NCBI GenBank assembly: GCA_016926695.1
Contig: JAFGOB010000125.1
Location: 1-64,000 of the forward strand
DNA: 64,000 nucleotides
Reading direction: 5' to 3'
DNA from: Dehalococcoidales bacterium
GTDB lineage: Bacteria; Chloroflexota; Dehalococcoidia; Dehalococcoidales; UBA3254
Below, in pieces: positions 61,716 through 64,000 of the stretch. Each line of letters begins with the position of its first letter. Positions within the stretch are counted from its first letter, which is position 1. The notes below the pieces were generated by a model that saw only the letters and a program-made list of their open reading frames with translations, had not been told where the DNA came from and made no database searches. A program made the translations under genes and the position numbers.

Positions 61716-62666
61716 CTATTTTTTCCCGGCCTCGATCATCTTGTTAACGGCCCCGAGCGCGCGCAAACGTATATGCTCCGGTACTTTTACCACAGGAGAC
61801 ATCTCTTCCAGTGCCTGCAACACCTTGTCCAGCGTAATCAGCTTCATGTGCGGGCAAATCGCCTGTTCCGAAACGGGAACGTAAGTAATATCGGGATTTT
61901 CTTTCCTTAAACGGTAGATAAAACCTATCTCTGTGCCGACAATGATTTCTCTGGCGGATGTCCTGTGTACAAAATTGACCATCCCGCTTGTACTCACTAC
62001 CTCATCCGCTACGGCTATTGTTTCCGGCCGGCACTCGGGATGTACCATTACTTTAGCCTCCGGATACCGGGCTTTCGCCAGCTTGATATCCTCCGGAGTG
62101 ATTCTGGCATGAGTGGGACAGTAACCCGGCCACAGGATCATCTTTTTACTGGTTTTGGTCGAAACATAGTGTCCCAGATTTTGATCCGGTACAAACAGGA
62201 TTTCATTTGAGGCAAGACTGTTGACTACCTCAATGGCGTTAGCCGAGGTGCAGCAAATATCAGACTCGGCTTTGACTTCTGCCGGTGAATTCACATAACA
62301 GACCACCGCGGCTGCCGGATGTTCATTCTTCTTTTCTCTCAATGCGGAAGCCGTGATCATGTCTGCCATCAAACACCCTGCGTTAAATTCAGGCAGTATA
62401 ATGGTCTTGTCCGGGCAAAGGATGGAAGCCGTCTCCGCCATGAAATGGACCCCGCAAAACACGATCACCTCTGCATCCGTCCCCGCGGCCTTACGGCTTA
62501 ACTCCAGAGAATCCCCCAGGAAATCGGCAATATCCTGGACCTCTCCCAACTGATAGTTATGCACCAGTATTACCGCTTTCCGCCTGGCTTTTAATTCGTT
62601 GATTTTTTTTACCAGAACTTCACTTTCGTCCAGCATAAGTATTTCCATTTTCAGTTGATTTTTCAT
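61716..62666 (-). CDS. nadA: Quinolinate synthase NadA
   Basis: 316 aa. Condenses iminoaspartate with dihydroxyacetone phosphate to quinolinate in de novo NAD synthesis. The three cluster cysteines stand at Cys98 (NAGCLMADM), Cys211 (HPECRPE) and Cys270 (QAICPHMK), as expected for a [4Fe-4S] enzyme. No good ribosome-binding site precedes ATG 62666; internal ATGs at residues 7 and 11 are alternatives. It lies 144 bases downstream of nifS. Confidence 0.97.
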   Translation of the reverse strand: MKNQLKMEILMLDESEVLVKKINELKARRKAVILVHNYQLGEVQDIADFLGDSLELSRKAAGTDAEVIVFCGVHFMAETASILCPDKTIILPEFNAGCLMADMITASALREKKNEHPAAAVVCYVNSPAEVKAESDICCTSANAIEVVNSLASNEILFVPDQNLGHYVSTKTSKKMILWPGYCPTHARITPEDIKLAKARYPEAKVMVHPECRPETIAVADEVVSTSGMVNFVHRTSAREIIVGTEIGFIYRLRKENPDITYVPVSEQAICPHMKLITLDKVLQALEEMSPVVKVPEHIRLRALGAVNKMIEAGKK

Positions 62667-62810
62667 GCAATACGCGTGTCGTTTCTTCCCGCTGCCCGCT
62701 TCATCAAATCGCCTGCGGATTGCCGTTCATTCTTTATCCTCTATGCCCGGACCGGTTCTCCCGCGGTCTGATATTCCCGCCAACATTCTCTCTTTGATTA
62801 TAACATGCCT

Positions 62811-63980
62811 TTATGTCAATTTCTTTTTATACGCGGGAGACATTGCCCTGAGTTTGTTTACTATTCCTGGCAATTTTTTCAGTACTCTCTCGATTTCTTC
62901 TTCGGTGGTCCATTTTCCCAGCGTAAACCGTATAGAACATCTGGCTTCATCGGAAGGTACCTGCATAGCCGTGAGGACAGGTGAAGGCTCCAGGCTTCCT
63001 GAATTACAGGCCGAACCGGCAGAGGCGCAAATACCCTCCATATCCAGGCTGATAAGGGTGGCTTCTCCCTCTGCGAAGGGAATACTGATATTGATATTAT
63101 TGGGCAAGCGCATGGACGGATGGCCGTTCAGTTTCACAAGTTCTATTCTTTCTCCCAGTTCCCGCACCATGCGATCGCGCAGCTCCGACAGCCTCTCTGC
63201 CTCCTGTACCATCTCCCGGCTGGCGATTTCAACAGCCTTACCCAGGCCGACAATGCCGGGGACATTATAGGTGCTGCCGCGGCGTCCGTTCTCCTGCCCG
63301 CCGCCCAGTAAAAAAGGCGTCAGACGGGTCCCTTTACGGACATATAACGCGCCGACGCCTTTAGGGCCGCATAGCTTGTGGCCCGCCATCGAAAGCAGGT
63401 CCACATTCAACCGGTTGACATCAATGGGAATATGACCGAATGCCTGTACAGCGTCAGTATGCAGGTAAATACCGGCATCCCGGGTTATCCGGCCTATTTC
63501 ACTCAGCGGCTGTATAGTTCCAACTTCATTGCTGGCATATATTACAGATACCAGGATCGTTTCGGATGTAATGGCCGTCTTAACATCCTCGGGATCAACC
63601 ATCCCGTATTTATCCACAGGCAGAATCGTTAACTTAAAACCCATCTTCTCTAAAAAACGGCATGGTTCAAGCACGGCATGGTGCTCTACGGGACTGATTA
63701 TGATATGATTGCCTTTATCCTTGTTAGCATGGGCTACCCCCTTCACTGCACAATTATCCGACTCGGTCCCTCCGCTGGTGAACACGATTTCTTCAGTACC
63801 GGCGTTCAATAACTCCGCTACCTTTTTTCGGGCAGTCTCTACTGCGGACCTGGCTTCCACTCCATAACAGTGAACGCTGGAAGGGTTTCCAAAAGTCCTT
63901 CTGAAATATGGAACCATGGCTTTGAATACTTCAGGATGCACCGGAGTGGTAGCCGCATAGTCCATGTAAATCCGTTTCAA
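62811..63980 (-). CDS. nifS: Cysteine desulfurase, NifS/IscS family
   Basis: 389 aa. PLP enzyme that takes sulfur from cysteine for Fe-S clusters. Family opening IYMDYAATTPVHPEV, PLP lysine Lys202 in SMAGHKLCGPKG, conserved HTDAVQ and the catalytic Cys325 in SAGSACNSG. GAAGG lies 8 bases before TTG 63980, chosen over TTG 63995 at the window edge, though the true start could lie beyond. It lies just upstream of nadA, whose cluster it may serve, as a nifS-like gene does beside nad genes in some Firmicutes. Confidence 0.95.
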   Translation of the reverse strand: MKRIYMDYAATTPVHPEVFKAMVPYFRRTFGNPSSVHCYGVEARSAVETARKKVAELLNAGTEEIVFTSGGTESDNCAVKGVAHANKDKGNHIIISPVEHHAVLEPCRFLEKMGFKLTILPVDKYGMVDPEDVKTAITSETILVSVIYASNEVGTIQPLSEIGRITRDAGIYLHTDAVQAFGHIPIDVNRLNVDLLSMAGHKLCGPKGVGALYVRKGTRLTPFLLGGGQENGRRGSTYNVPGIVGLGKAVEIASREMVQEAERLSELRDRMVRELGERIELVKLNGHPSMRLPNNINISIPFAEGEATLISLDMEGICASAGSACNSGSLEPSPVLTAMQVPSDEARCSIRFTLGKWTTEEEIERVLKKLPGIVNKLRAMSPAYKKKLT

Positions 63981-64000
63981 TTTATTCGCCTTCAATATTA

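Noticed and set aside
61650..61910. 86-codon plus-strand frame with a GAAGGAAG ribosome-like site
   Set aside because: Overlaps the nadA coding sequence in antisense over most of its length and encodes no recognisable protein.

Overview
The window looks like chromosome from an anaerobic, monoderm-type bacterium. My best guess is Chloroflexota, class Dehalococcoidia. This rests on overall protein character (an FtsA-FtsZ pair, EtfAB, many small dicluster ferredoxins, NifS-NadA, Moco genes), frequent GTG and TTG starts behind good Shine-Dalgarno sites, and no outer-membrane genes. It is inference; no rRNA is present. One tRNA-Ser(UGA) is the only stable RNA gene seen. No CRISPR array, transposase, integrase or prophage is visible.

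Layout. 1-9.3 kb: a zinc alcohol dehydrogenase, a radical SAM protein, two SDR dehydrogenases, tRNA-Ser, an MFS exporter, a patatin-like lipase and a small ferredoxin. 9.3-14.9 kb: a bicupin protein, an MBL hydrolase, a papain-like peptidase, then a promoter-driven bicupin + SnoaL-like pair and a short GT-rich transcribed-looking segment. 14.9-19.4 kb (minus strand): a peptide-type ABC transporter (two permeases, two ATPases) whose substrate-binding gene is a wreck. 19.5-33.2 kb: a membrane-anchored protein, a zinc-ribbon protein, MarR, uvrB, etfBA, three transporters (MFS-OFA, MFS-DHA2, AEC), a second cupin + SnoaL pair (now divergent), NfeD and a HAD hydrolase. 33.5-43 kb: a gene for a 2,804-residue surface protein with 24 FN3-like repeats, a transmembrane helix and a C-terminal TPR domain, with a small membrane protein and an HTH regulator beside it. 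43.4-47.4 kb: a winged-helix protein, ftsZ, ftsA, a small ORF and a DUF5343-type protein. 47.9-58.1 kb: a second radical SAM protein, then a strong promoter and one apparent operon of substrate-binding lipoprotein, two permeases, flavoprotein, ferredoxin, ferredoxin, flavoprotein. A 49-residue small-protein gene follows. 58.3-64 kb: acylphosphatase, mobA-moeA-DUF362, nadA, nifS.

The strongest candidates for something undescribed are three. (1) The transporter-flavoprotein operon at 49.2-57.8 kb. It lacks ATPases, while the related cluster at 15-19 kb has ATPases but a dead binding protein, so the two may be joined in function: import of a small organic molecule coupled to its oxidation or reduction by two AprA/FrdA-like flavoproteins with paired 2x[4Fe-4S] ferredoxins. 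(2) A paralogous cupin family (five domains in three genes, signature LGEExExHxIT) that twice sits beside a SnoaL/NTF2-like protein. (3) The giant FN3-repeat/TPR protein with its own regulator and a palindromic operator candidate.

All functions come from reading the translated sequence and family knowledge. No database search was run. Start codons were chosen on ribosome-binding sites and overlaps, and several differ from the longest open frame.
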